Source: Pyrinomonadaceae bacterium (GTDB lineage Bacteria; Acidobacteriota; Blastocatellia; Pyrinomonadales; Pyrinomonadaceae). From it: a stretch of DNA of 10,811 bases. Made by a program: the position numbers and the translations under genes. Under the pieces are notes generated by a model. The model made no database searches. It worked only from the letters and a program-made list of their open reading frames with translations, and was not told the DNA's origin. This document shows positions 1 through 6,146 of the stretch, piece after piece (position 1 is the first letter of the stretch; every line of letters starts with the position of its first letter). The stretch lies in assembly GCA_013812565.1 (NCBI GenBank), contig JACCTF010000760.1, positions 1 to 10,811 on the forward strand, given 5' to 3'.

Positions 1-94
1 CCATAACTTCGGTCACAGCCCGGCGATCTGCCAGTCGCTTCTTGGTGGTTGCCAAAAGGGCAGCGACGCCGAAACACGAAAGCAAGTTCACCGA

Positions 95-145
95 AGCAGA
101 GGTCGCTTCTCGCCACCTGGAGAAGAAGCGACCTCGCTGATTTTT
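95..145 (+). terminator. Rho-independent terminator-like hairpin
   Basis: A perfect 12-bp stem pairs 99-110 (GAGGTCGCTTCT) with 124-135 (AGAAGCGACCTC) around a 13-nt loop. It can extend by AGC/GCT (95-97 with 136-138) past one bulged A. A run of five T follows at 141-145, so it reads as a plus-strand terminator for a gene left of the window. In frame 1 a TAA lies at 4-6 and could be that gene's stop, but too little is visible to call it. The rest of 1-183 shows no gene I can support. Confidence 0.6.
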
Positions 146-173
146 AACCAAGCGCCTGTCATCCGCTGCGTGA

Positions 174-178
174 CGGAG
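174..178 (+). promoter_or_regulatory. Shine-Dalgarno for the DUF2339 gene
   Basis: CGGAG lies five bases before the ATG at 184. It supports that start for the long membrane protein gene. No convincing promoter is visible in the short stretch between the upstream hairpin and this site. Confidence 0.6.
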
Positions 179-183
179 ATTTC

Positions 184-2610
184 ATGGTTGAGAATCATTC
201 CTCGCAAGATCAAGTTAATCAACTCACCGGACGGCTTGATCATCTGGAGCGCGTCGTCCGTGAACAGACAACGCGCCTTCGTACTATTGAGCAACTTCTC
301 AGTGGCCGACCGGCTGAGCTTGAAACGCCGCCACATGACCCCACCGTAAAACCCCAAACACACCCAGCCCCTTTAATCGCTGCAAACTCGTCAACTCCAA
401 ATACTATTGACGGCAGTGCTCCGAACTTTTCAGCTTCTGCCTCCGAACTGCTGCAAACCGCAACCCTGGTTGATGCCCGTCGTGCCTCTGAAACCGCCGA
501 AAATACATCGCACACCGCGCCCGAAAGCTTCCAAGCAAAGCACGCAAAGGCGTGGGGCGATCTGGAGATGCGCATCGGAGGAAACTGGCTTAGTCGCATT
601 GGCATCGTTGCCATTGTCTTAGGCATCGGTTTTTTCCTCAAATACGCTTTCGACAATCAGTGGATCGGCCCCCGCGGACGCATATTACTCGGCGTCATGA
701 GCGGTATCGGCGTGCTACTGGCGGGCGAGCGTCTACGTGCGCGTGGTTATAGAACTTACGCGCACAGCCTTTCGGGCGGCGGAATCCTGATTCTCTACCT
801 TTCAATCTATGCCGCTTATGCCTTTTACGAATTGATCGGTCATGGATTGGCCTTTCTGTTAATGGCTGCTGTCACGGGGCTTGCGGTGCTGCTTGCGGCT
901 CGCTACACGGCCCTGCCCATCGCGGTGCTCGGATTGATCGGCAGCTTTCTCACGCCCGTACTGCTTTCGACTGGAACCGACAACCAGGTGGGATTGTTCG
1001 GCTACATTGCCGTGCTCGACGCGGGCGTGCTTGCACTCGCTTATTACAAGCAGTGGCGAAGCTTAAACTACATGGCCTTCACCGCGACCGCGCTGATGTT
1101 TGCCGCATGGATGCTCGAATGGTATGCGCCGCCGAAGCTGTGGCCGACCATCTTCTTTCTCACGCTGTTCTTCCTTATCTTCTCGGTGCTCGCCGTGCTG
1201 CACAACGTCATTATGCAACGCCCCGCTGCGTGGCTCGACGTTTCGCTGATCGTGGCTTCCGCTTCGTTGTACTTCAGCACAAGCTACGCAGTGCTTGATG
1301 CCGCAGGCTACGGCTCGCTGCTCGGCTCATTCGCGGTGTTGATGTCTGGCTTTTACCTTCTGCTTTTCTACTTTGCATGGAACCGGCATCGCGCGGATCA
1401 GCTACTCGTCCTAACGTACCTTAACGCAGCATTCATCTTCTTCACACTCGCCATCGCCATCCAACTGAACCAGCACTGGGTCACCATTGGCTGGGGGCTC
1501 GAAGGCGCCGCGCTGGTGTGGATCGGTTTACGCACGAAAACCCGCGCGCTTCGTCGGGCGGCCGTGCTGGTTTTTGCGGGAGCCGTGATTCACTGGTTCG
1601 GCGTAGATGCCGACGTCGTTACTCCTGGATTGAACTATCAATTTGTGCCGCTCTTAAACAGCCGTGCTGTCTCCGGCGCAGTGCTGGTTGCCGCGCTTGC
1701 CGCCGCCGGATGGCTTTACCAGCGCTTCAGCGGGGAAGACAAAGAGCGCACCCGGTTCGCTGCCGCGTACCTTCTCGCCACGAACGTGATGATGTTGACG
1801 CTGCTCAGTATGGACACAGTTGATTACTTCGACCAGTTTAAGGAGATGGTGCGCACTGCGGCAGCAGGGCTACCTAACGGCGATCCTGGCGACTTGGGCG
1901 AGTTGAACCGATTGGAGAATGCAAAGCAGCTTGCGCTTTCAACGCTATGGATATTGTACGCGGCAGCCGGATTAACTATCGGCGTTCTGCGGGGACTCAA
2001 GACGCTGCGTATCGCATCGCTCGGTCTGCTCGCTGCAACTGTGTTCAAGGTGCTTGCGTTTGATGCCGCGTATCGTATGACGGCCGAGCAGACGTTCATC
2101 TTCAACCGCACCTTTGCCGTCTTCGCTTTACTCACACTGATGATGGCGTGGTGCATCCGACTGTACGCTCGTGGGAAGGGGATTGATGAGGAGGAACGAA
2201 ACTGGATTGTTCAGGTCATGGTTGTGGTCGCGAACCTGGTTGCCATCTTTGGGTTAAGCGTCGAGGCGAGCGGCTATTTCGGAGCGCAAACAAACGTTCG
2301 TCGCCTTACGGGAGAACCAGAACGCGACTTGCGCCTTGCGCAACAACTTTCGCTTTCGATAATCTGGGCAACCTATGGCGGAGGGCTGTTAAGCACGGGG
2401 ATCGTGCGGCATAGTCGTCTGCTGCGAATGATAGCGCTCTTGCTTTTGGGAGTGACGATCATCAAGGTCTTCCTACTTGATCTGGCGGAACTCGACCGGT
2501 TCTACCGCATCGTCTCATTCATCGTACTCGGCATCGTGCTGCTCGCAGTCTCGTTCCTCTACCAGCAACGCGAGCGGCGAACATCTGAAGCCGGAAAAAC
2601 AGAATCATAG
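184..2610 (+). CDS. DUF2339 family polytopic membrane protein
   Basis: 808-residue integral membrane protein of unknown function, recognised as DUF2339 (COG5373-like). Residues 8-40 form a short coiled-coil-like segment. Residues 41-125 are a Pro/Ser/Thr/Ala-rich linker with no hydrophobic stretch, probably cytosolic or flexible. The family signature then begins: EMRIGGNWLSRIGIVAIVLG (128-147), followed by a glycine-rich helix around 195-215. I count about 22 hydrophobic segments from 137 to 795. Three similar two-helix modules occur at 431-475, 581-627 and 720-766, each with a W near its start, a basic turn and a closing D. The C-terminal tail is short and charged. The start is supported by CGGAG five bases upstream. 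No enzyme motif or transport signature is evident, and the genes around it do not suggest a role. The family call is confident; the function is unknown. Confidence 0.88.
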   Translation: MVENHSSQDQVNQLTGRLDHLERVVREQTTRLRTIEQLLSGRPAELETPPHDPTVKPQTHPAPLIAANSSTPNTIDGSAPNFSASASELLQTATLVDARRASETAENTSHTAPESFQAKHAKAWGDLEMRIGGNWLSRIGIVAIVLGIGFFLKYAFDNQWIGPRGRILLGVMSGIGVLLAGERLRARGYRTYAHSLSGGGILILYLSIYAAYAFYELIGHGLAFLLMAAVTGLAVLLAARYTALPIAVLGLIGSFLTPVLLSTGTDNQVGLFGYIAVLDAGVLALAYYKQWRSLNYMAFTATALMFAAWMLEWYAPPKLWPTIFFLTLFFLIFSVLAVLHNVIMQRPAAWLDVSLIVASASLYFSTSYAVLDAAGYGSLLGSFAVLMSGFYLLLFYFAWNRHRADQLLVLTYLNAAFIFFTLAIAIQLNQHWVTIGWGLEGAALVWIGLRTKTRALRRAAVLVFAGAVIHWFGVDADVVTPGLNYQFVPLLNSRAVSGAVLVAALAAAGWLYQRFSGEDKERTRFAAAYLLATNVMMLTLLSMDTVDYFDQFKEMVRTAAAGLPNGDPGDLGELNRLENAKQLALSTLWILYAAAGLTIGVLRGLKTLRIASLGLLAATVFKVLAFDAAYRMTAEQTFIFNRTFAVFALLTLMMAWCIRLYARGKGIDEEERNWIVQVMVVVANLVAIFGLSVEASGYFGAQTNVRRLTGEPERDLRLAQQLSLSIIWATYGGGLLSTGIVRHSRLLRMIALLLLGVTIIKVFLLDLAELDRFYRIVSFIVLGIVLLAVSFLYQQRERRTSEAGKTES

Positions 2611-2672
2611 AACCCGGCAGGTTAATTTCCATAATGAAAAAGAAGGTGCTTTCTTGCTGAGAGGTTAATCGA

Positions 2673-2877
2673 ATGACTAGCGAAGAACGCATTGCCCGTC
2701 TTGAAAACTCTTTCGTTATCCTCACCAAACTTGCTGAAAAGACTGATGGACGTATGGATGCGCTTACTGAGGCGCAAGCCAACAGTGAAGCTAAGATCGC
2801 GGCCAGATCAGCGATTGGATGCGCTCATTGACATTATCAGTCAAAGCCGCAATGGAAGCAGCAATTCTCAAGGTTAA
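2673..2877 (+). pseudogene. Small coiled-coil hypothetical gene, apparently frameshifted
   Basis: From ATG 2673 one frame encodes 52 residues beginning MTSEERIARLENSFVILTKL, a heptad-like helical sequence with repeated DGRMDALTEAQ-type blocks, and stops at 2829-2831. From about 2806 the next frame continues the same style, reading DQRLDALIDIISQSRNGSSN, to TAA at 2875-2877. Joining the frames after KIAA (ending 2804) by skipping one base near 2805 gives a coherent protein of about 67 residues. Short proteins with this alternating LDAL/EAQ pattern are common hypothetical coiled-coil proteins; I cannot name a function. GAGAGG about nine bases upstream is a plausible ribosome site. It lies 62 bp after the DUF2339 stop and may be co-transcribed with it. 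Alternatives are a deletion of 3n+2 bases, a sequencing error, or a genuine 52-residue protein. No slippery heptamer is visible, so programmed shifting is unlikely. Confidence 0.6.
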
Positions 2878-2941
2878 GTCGCCACATGATAAGTGATGCA
2901 CCTGACCGCCCTCGATCTCAGGCTTTTATGCTACTTCTATA

Positions 2942-2973
2942 GCGCAGCGTGCAAGGCGAAACCCATGCTGCGC
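2942..2973. repeat. Hairpin in the gap before the aldo/keto reductase stop
   Basis: A 10-bp inverted repeat (2942-2951 with 2964-2973, one G-T wobble) encloses a 12-nt loop. It lies just beyond the 3' end of the minus-strand reductase gene and could help end its transcript or protect its 3' end. Neither strand has a T-run after the stem, so it is not a classical terminator. Confidence 0.35.
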
Positions 2974-2985
2974 AATGTGAATAAA

Positions 2986-4107
2986 CTACTTTGCGCCTTG
3001 CTCGAACAATCGTCCATAATCTTCCAGTGAAACGGGCGGGACGCGCGTTAGTTGCAGGTTCTCTTCGACGTGCGCGCGGCGGCTCATACCTATGAGCGCG
3101 GTGTTAATGCCGGGAGTGGAACGAACGAATTGAATAGCTGTTTGCGCTTCCGTTGAAAGTGATCCGAGCGGGCCGCGTATCGCTTCCGGTATGCCAAAGG
3201 CGACCTTGCCTTGCAGCAACGATGCGCTTGCCACAACCGTTAATCCCAGCGTGTGCGCCGCCTCAAGCACGGTGACGCGCGTTCCCTGTAGCGTTTGATT
3301 GTAAGTGACAAGGGCTTCGGGCATTGCGAGGTTGAAGGGAAGTTGGATGAAGCGGAAATTGTGATCGCGGCCTCCGACCTCGCGGGCAAGACCTACCATT
3401 CTTTCAAGCGAATGGTAGCCGGGCGCATTCGTAGGTACGCGGAAGCCGTTCCACGTCGCGACGCCGTAGTGTTTTATTTTGCCCTCAGCGACATTTTGTT
3501 CAAGCCGTTCAAAAGCGATTTGCAACCTGTCGTCAAACTCCTCGTGTGAAACCTCTTGGAGTTGTGTTTCGGGATTGTGGATGTAGTAAACATCAATGCA
3601 CGAAAGCCCAAGGTTAGCGAGCGATTCGTTAAGCTGATTTTGCAAATAAGCCGGCGTCATGCAATGGCTACCGGCCACGATGTCCGAGAAATTCGCAACG
3701 CCTTTATGAACAAAAGTGTCTTCAACGTAGCGGCGGGCATCTGTAGGCGGCGCACCGTCAAAAGGCAGGTAGCCGCCCTTGGTGCAAATCACCAACTCGT
3801 CGCGCGCGAACTTCGCTTCCTCACTTATCAGCCGTCGAAGCGCCTGGCCGATTGATCGCTCGCTTCGCTGGAAGCGGTAGTTAATCGCTGTGTCAACCAC
3901 GTTTGCTCCGAGTTCAATAGTGCGTGCCACGGCGTCGATGTAACGTCGATCAGTTGTCTCGTCCCAGTTGCCGAGGTAAGTGCCGATGCCGATTGATGAC
4001 AGCCACAGATTCTGTGCGTGACGAAAATGGTCTGAAGCGGCACTGTCGCGAAAACGTTCTCCGTAGCGCGCCGTGCCCTCCGGTGTAGCGCAGCCCATCA
4101 TAGACAT
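2986..4107 (-). CDS. Aldo/keto reductase family oxidoreductase
   Basis: Cytosolic NAD(P)H-dependent carbonyl reductase of the AKR superfamily, a TIM barrel. An upstream in-frame ATG at 4137 would give 383 residues. I prefer the ATG at 4107 (373 residues) because GGAGG sits eight bases before it. In the 383-residue numbering the catalytic tetrad is visible: D82 and Y87 in VDTAINYRFQ, K120 in ICTKGG, and H187 in IDVYYIHNP. IGIGTYLGNW (49-58) is the first barrel strand. Near the C-terminus, NTALIGMSRRAHVEEN (345-360) is the cofactor phosphate-binding region. Residues 122-165, between the catalytic lysine and histidine, form a longer insert than usual, which may shape the substrate pocket. The substrate cannot be told from sequence. 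The gene stands alone on the minus strand, divergent from the glycine-zipper gene. Confidence 0.9.
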   Translation of the reverse strand: MSMMGCATPEGTARYGERFRDSAASDHFRHAQNLWLSSIGIGTYLGNWDETTDRRYIDAVARTIELGANVVDTAINYRFQRSERSIGQALRRLISEEAKFARDELVICTKGGYLPFDGAPPTDARRYVEDTFVHKGVANFSDIVAGSHCMTPAYLQNQLNESLANLGLSCIDVYYIHNPETQLQEVSHEEFDDRLQIAFERLEQNVAEGKIKHYGVATWNGFRVPTNAPGYHSLERMVGLAREVGGRDHNFRFIQLPFNLAMPEALVTYNQTLQGTRVTVLEAAHTLGLTVVASASLLQGKVAFGIPEAIRGPLGSLSTEAQTAIQFVRSTPGINTALIGMSRRAHVEENLQLTRVPPVSLEDYGRLFEQGAK

Positions 4108-4115
4108 CGAGCTTT

Positions 4116-4120
4116 CCTCC
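4116..4120 (-). promoter_or_regulatory. Shine-Dalgarno that decides the reductase start
   Basis: Read on the minus strand this is GGAGG, eight bases before ATG 4107. It rules in favour of that start over the in-frame ATG 30 bases upstream at 4137, which has no comparable site and whose extra residues (MQRASSEESS) look unlike a conserved N-terminus. Confidence 0.7.
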
Positions 4121-4281
4121 GATGATGCTCTTTGCAAGTGTTGATTCGCGCGAAGTGTAGCACAGGCCTATCATGGCCGCTGCGGGTTGTCTATTCGATG
4201 GCATGCCTGCGAAATAGTGCAAACAAACACACCGGATCGTATGACTCTTTTGGCGGGGCCGGCGTTTTCAGCAGCATTCAC

Positions 4282-4297
4282 AATGAATATCATTCAA
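4282..4297. promoter_or_regulatory. AT-rich palindrome, possible operator
   Basis: AATGAATATCATT (4282-4294) is an inverted repeat, AATGA / TCATT. An overlapping one, TGAAT / ATTCA, spans 4284-4296. The 13-base core differs at two central positions from the core of the classical Fur box. It lies in the 272-bp gap between the divergent reductase and glycine-zipper genes, about 115 bases before the latter's start. Flanking bases match the Fur consensus poorly, so this is only a candidate operator. I found no convincing -35/-10 pair in this gap. Confidence 0.22.
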
Positions 4298-4409
4298 GGC
4301 ACAACGATTGCGATGGGTGCTACAACGAAAAAATCGCAGACGCTTTACCCCGACCTCTCCTCGCGTCGCTAATCTAATCTCAAGAAAAGCTGAGGAACAC
4401 AAAAAGGTC

Positions 4410-4931
4410 ATGGCTAAGAAATCTCTTGCTTCAATCACCAGTCTTCTACTCATCTTAATGTTGGCTACGCCGAACGTGTGGGCGCAAGACCGCCGTCGCT
4501 ATGGTTCAAAGGCGCGTGCTGGCTTGAGCGCGGGCGCAGGTGCGGCCGTTGGCGCAGGCATCGGCGCGCTGCTTGGCGGCAAGAGCGGTGCTGCTAAAGG
4601 CGCATTGCTCGGCGGTGGCGGCGCGACTGCCGCGTGGCTGCTGAAGAATAAGAACAGCCGTCGACGCCTTGGTAAATATGGTCAGCCGATAGCCACCATC
4701 GGTGCGGGTACGGCTCTCGGCGCAGGCGCGGGCGCACTGTTTGGCGGAAAGAAAGGCGCAGCCGTCGGCGCGCTGCTCGGCGGTGGCGGCACAACCGCGG
4801 GGTATCTGCTGGCACAGCGCAACCGCCGCGAAGAATATTCCCCGTCCTACGGCAACAATTATTACGGGCGGCCTACTTATAGACGTACTACTTCGCGTCG
4901 TTATAACAGCCGTCGCGCTTGTCGCTGTTAA
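4410..4931 (+). CDS. Exported glycine-zipper protein with duplicated core
   Basis: 173-residue protein. Residues 1-25 are a typical Sec signal peptide: basic MAKK, a hydrophobic core around 9-20, and a likely cut after VWA (22-24). The mature part begins with a basic stretch and then has two copies of a Gly/Ala-rich block (42-85 and 98-140). Each contains GALLGG or GALFGG, then GALLGGGG, then a WLL or YLL helix and a basic end. Such GxxxG arrays are known from glycine-zipper domains that pack as membrane hairpins in envelope proteins. The tail (141-173) is rich in Tyr, Arg and Asn and ends in two cysteines. The open frame extends upstream to ATG 4308, but that extension is highly basic and would bury the signal peptide, so ATG 4410 is the likely start. 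GAGGAA at 4392-4397 may be the ribosome site, although rather distant; AAGG is nearer. Role unknown, probably envelope-associated. Confidence 0.78.
   Translation: MAKKSLASITSLLLILMLATPNVWAQDRRRYGSKARAGLSAGAGAAVGAGIGALLGGKSGAAKGALLGGGGATAAWLLKNKNSRRRLGKYGQPIATIGAGTALGAGAGALFGGKKGAAVGALLGGGGTTAGYLLAQRNRREEYSPSYGNNYYGRPTYRRTTSRRYNSRRACRC
4524..4829 (+). repeat. Tandem duplication inside the glycine-zipper gene
   Basis: The two glycine-zipper blocks (about 4533-4664 and 4701-4829) align over about 44 residues with most positions identical, including the shared string GALLGGGG. Only a short linker containing KYGQP separates them. The DNA is also similar, for example in the GGCGGTGGCGGC stretches. 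This indicates an internal duplication that has since diverged. Confidence 0.7.
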
Positions 4932-4953
4932 GCGGTCGATCTGAACACCCGCT

Positions 4954-4992
4954 AAAGGCCCACGATCTTAACGAAAGATCGTGGGCCTTTTT
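4954..4992 (+). terminator. Rho-independent terminator of the glycine-zipper gene
   Basis: A perfect 16-bp stem pairs 4954-4969 (AAAGGCCCACGATCTT) with 4975-4990 around the loop AACGA. It ends in five T (4988-4992). It lies 22 bases after the stop of the glycine-zipper gene. Confidence 0.92.
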
Positions 4993-5004
4993 GTGGTTAA
5001 ACAC

Positions 5005-5032
5005 AGCAGTTTATGATGGCAACTAAGCTGCT
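5005..5032. repeat. Short inverted repeat
   Basis: AGCAGTTTA (5005-5013) pairs with TAAGCTGCT (5024-5032), with one G-T wobble and a 10-nt loop. It sits between the terminator and the phosphatase gene. It could be a weak operator or a chance hairpin. Confidence 0.25.
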
Positions 5033-5091
5033 ATGACATTGTGTTGGCTGATGTGAAAGCTATGAAGGTGTTTCGCGTCAGAACGAGTTTG

Positions 5092-5097
5092 TATGAT
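5092..5097 (+). promoter_or_regulatory. Possible -10 element for the phosphatase gene
   Basis: TATGAT lies 45 bases before the TTG start at 5143 and downstream of a strong terminator, where a promoter is needed. No good -35 is seen at standard spacing; TTTCGC at 5071-5076 would give only 15 bases. The call rests on the -10 and position. Confidence 0.35.
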
Positions 5098-5142
5098 AGG
5101 GTTGGGCTAAAGAACTAAAAATTAAAAAAGGATCAAAGGGAA

Positions 5143-6003
5143 TTGATTGAAGAAGCAGCAGAAGGCGAAGCGTACGAGCGTGAGCTGCGGGTCGCAAGGG
5201 AACTGGCACGTGCGGCGGGTGCAGCGGCGCTTCAGTTCTACGGCGGGCCGCTTCACATTGAGCACAAAGGTGAAGTTGATGAGCCGGTGACGCAAGCAGA
5301 TCACGCGGCTAACGATCTGATCGTGCGCGGTCTGCGGGAAGCGTTCCCGGATGATGGTTTGCTTTCGGAGGAAACGGTTGACACGGCGCGACGTTTAACC
5401 AAGCGACGCGTGTGGATGGTTGACCCGCTCGACGGAACCAAAGGCTTTATCGATGGCGACGGAGATTTCTCCGTTCATATCGGCCTCGCAGTTGAAGGCG
5501 CGAGCGCGCTCGGTGTGGTGTATCAGCCGGTGACGGACGTCCTCTACTGGGGCGCGGATGAGCGCGGCGCGTGGGTCGTGCGACCCGAAGTCGGGGCGGA
5601 GCGTCTGAGGGTTTCGGATGAGGTGGAACCGGCGCGCATGCGTTTGGCCGCGAGCCGCTCGCACCGCGGCCCGCGTATGGAACAAGTCGTTAAGTATCTC
5701 GGACTTCGTGATGAGGTGCGACGCGGCTCGGTCGGGATCAAAGTCGGTTTAATCGTTGAGCGGCAGTGCGACCTCTACGTGCATCTTTCGCCGCGCACCA
5801 AGCAGTGGGACACGTGCGCGCCGGAAGCGATACTGCGCGAAGCAGGCGGAAAGTTTACGGATCTGTTTGGCTTCCCCCTTAACTACAACTCGCTTGATGT
5901 CTGCAACCGCAACGGCATCGCCGCCTCGAACGGCGTGGCGCATTCGATGATCGTTGGACGCCTCGCACCGCTTCTCGCCGAGTTCGGTCGCGCGCGCGTG
6001 TGA
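5143..6003 (+). CDS. CysQ/BPNT1-like 3'(2'),5'-bisphosphate nucleotidase (inositol monophosphatase superfamily)
   Basis: 286-residue cytosolic Mg2+-dependent, lithium-sensitive-type phosphatase. Metal-site motifs are present in order: VTQADHAAN (49-57), SEE (75-77), WMVDPLDGTKGFI (91-103; D94 and D97 are metal ligands) and WDTCAPEAILREAGG (222-236). DGTKGFI and WDTCAPE resemble the CysQ/BPNT1 branch, which removes the 3'-phosphate from adenosine 3',5'-bisphosphate made in sulfate activation and sulfotransfer, rather than classical inositol monophosphatases. No sulfate genes lie nearby, so another inositol-type phosphate ester remains possible. The start is unusual. In-frame TAA at 5116-5118 limits the upstream extension, the first in-frame ATG encodes M92 inside the active site, and TTG 5143 follows AAAAGG and AAAGGG purine runs, so TTG is the best choice. 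It appears to be transcribed alone or as the first gene of the following block. Confidence 0.85.
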   Translation: MIEEAAEGEAYERELRVARELARAAGAAALQFYGGPLHIEHKGEVDEPVTQADHAANDLIVRGLREAFPDDGLLSEETVDTARRLTKRRVWMVDPLDGTKGFIDGDGDFSVHIGLAVEGASALGVVYQPVTDVLYWGADERGAWVVRPEVGAERLRVSDEVEPARMRLAASRSHRGPRMEQVVKYLGLRDEVRRGSVGIKVGLIVERQCDLYVHLSPRTKQWDTCAPEAILREAGGKFTDLFGFPLNYNSLDVCNRNGIAASNGVAHSMIVGRLAPLLAEFGRARV

Positions 6004-6069
6004 GCGCCCGGAGTCGATGGAGAAGCAGCGGTTTCCGCCGCGATTTCGCGTCCGTCCGCTTCAATGTCG

Positions 6070-6075
6070 TATAAT
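6070..6075 (+). promoter_or_regulatory. Promoter -10 box ahead of the sbcD-like gene
   Basis: A perfect TATAAT lies 71 bases before the ATG at 6147 in the 143-bp gap after the phosphatase. The best upstream match, TTTCGC at 6044-6049, is a weak -35 with a 20-base spacer. It may drive the nuclease, Lon-domain and MoaD-MoaE genes as one unit. Confidence 0.45.
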
Positions 6076-6146
6076 ACCCCGGCCTTTCGGAATGCTGTGC
6101 TATGCGCTTCGCCATCGGAGCTGAAGCTTTCGCCCGGTAAGCCATC

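Noticed and set aside
1..98. A minus-strand reading with a GTG near 89 and a hydrophobic run (LLSCFGVAALLATTKKR)
   Set aside because: Only about 30 codons are visible before the edge, with no Shine-Dalgarno at normal spacing; not enough to call a gene start.
88..363. Minus-strand open frame over the DUF2339 start
   Set aside because: It overlaps the real gene and the terminator-like hairpin; no family signature or ribosome site.
4187..4372. Short plus-strand open frame in the reductase/glycine-zipper gap
   Set aside because: No Shine-Dalgarno, no recognisable composition, and it overlaps the palindrome and the leader of the next gene; probably chance.
4343..4377. TTTACC and TAATCT as a promoter pair for the glycine-zipper gene
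   Set aside because: Spacer of about 20 bases and poor matches at both boxes.
4308..4409. 34-residue N-terminal extension of the glycine-zipper protein
   Set aside because: It would place a basic stretch ahead of a clear signal peptide; ATG 4410 gives a standard exported N-terminus.
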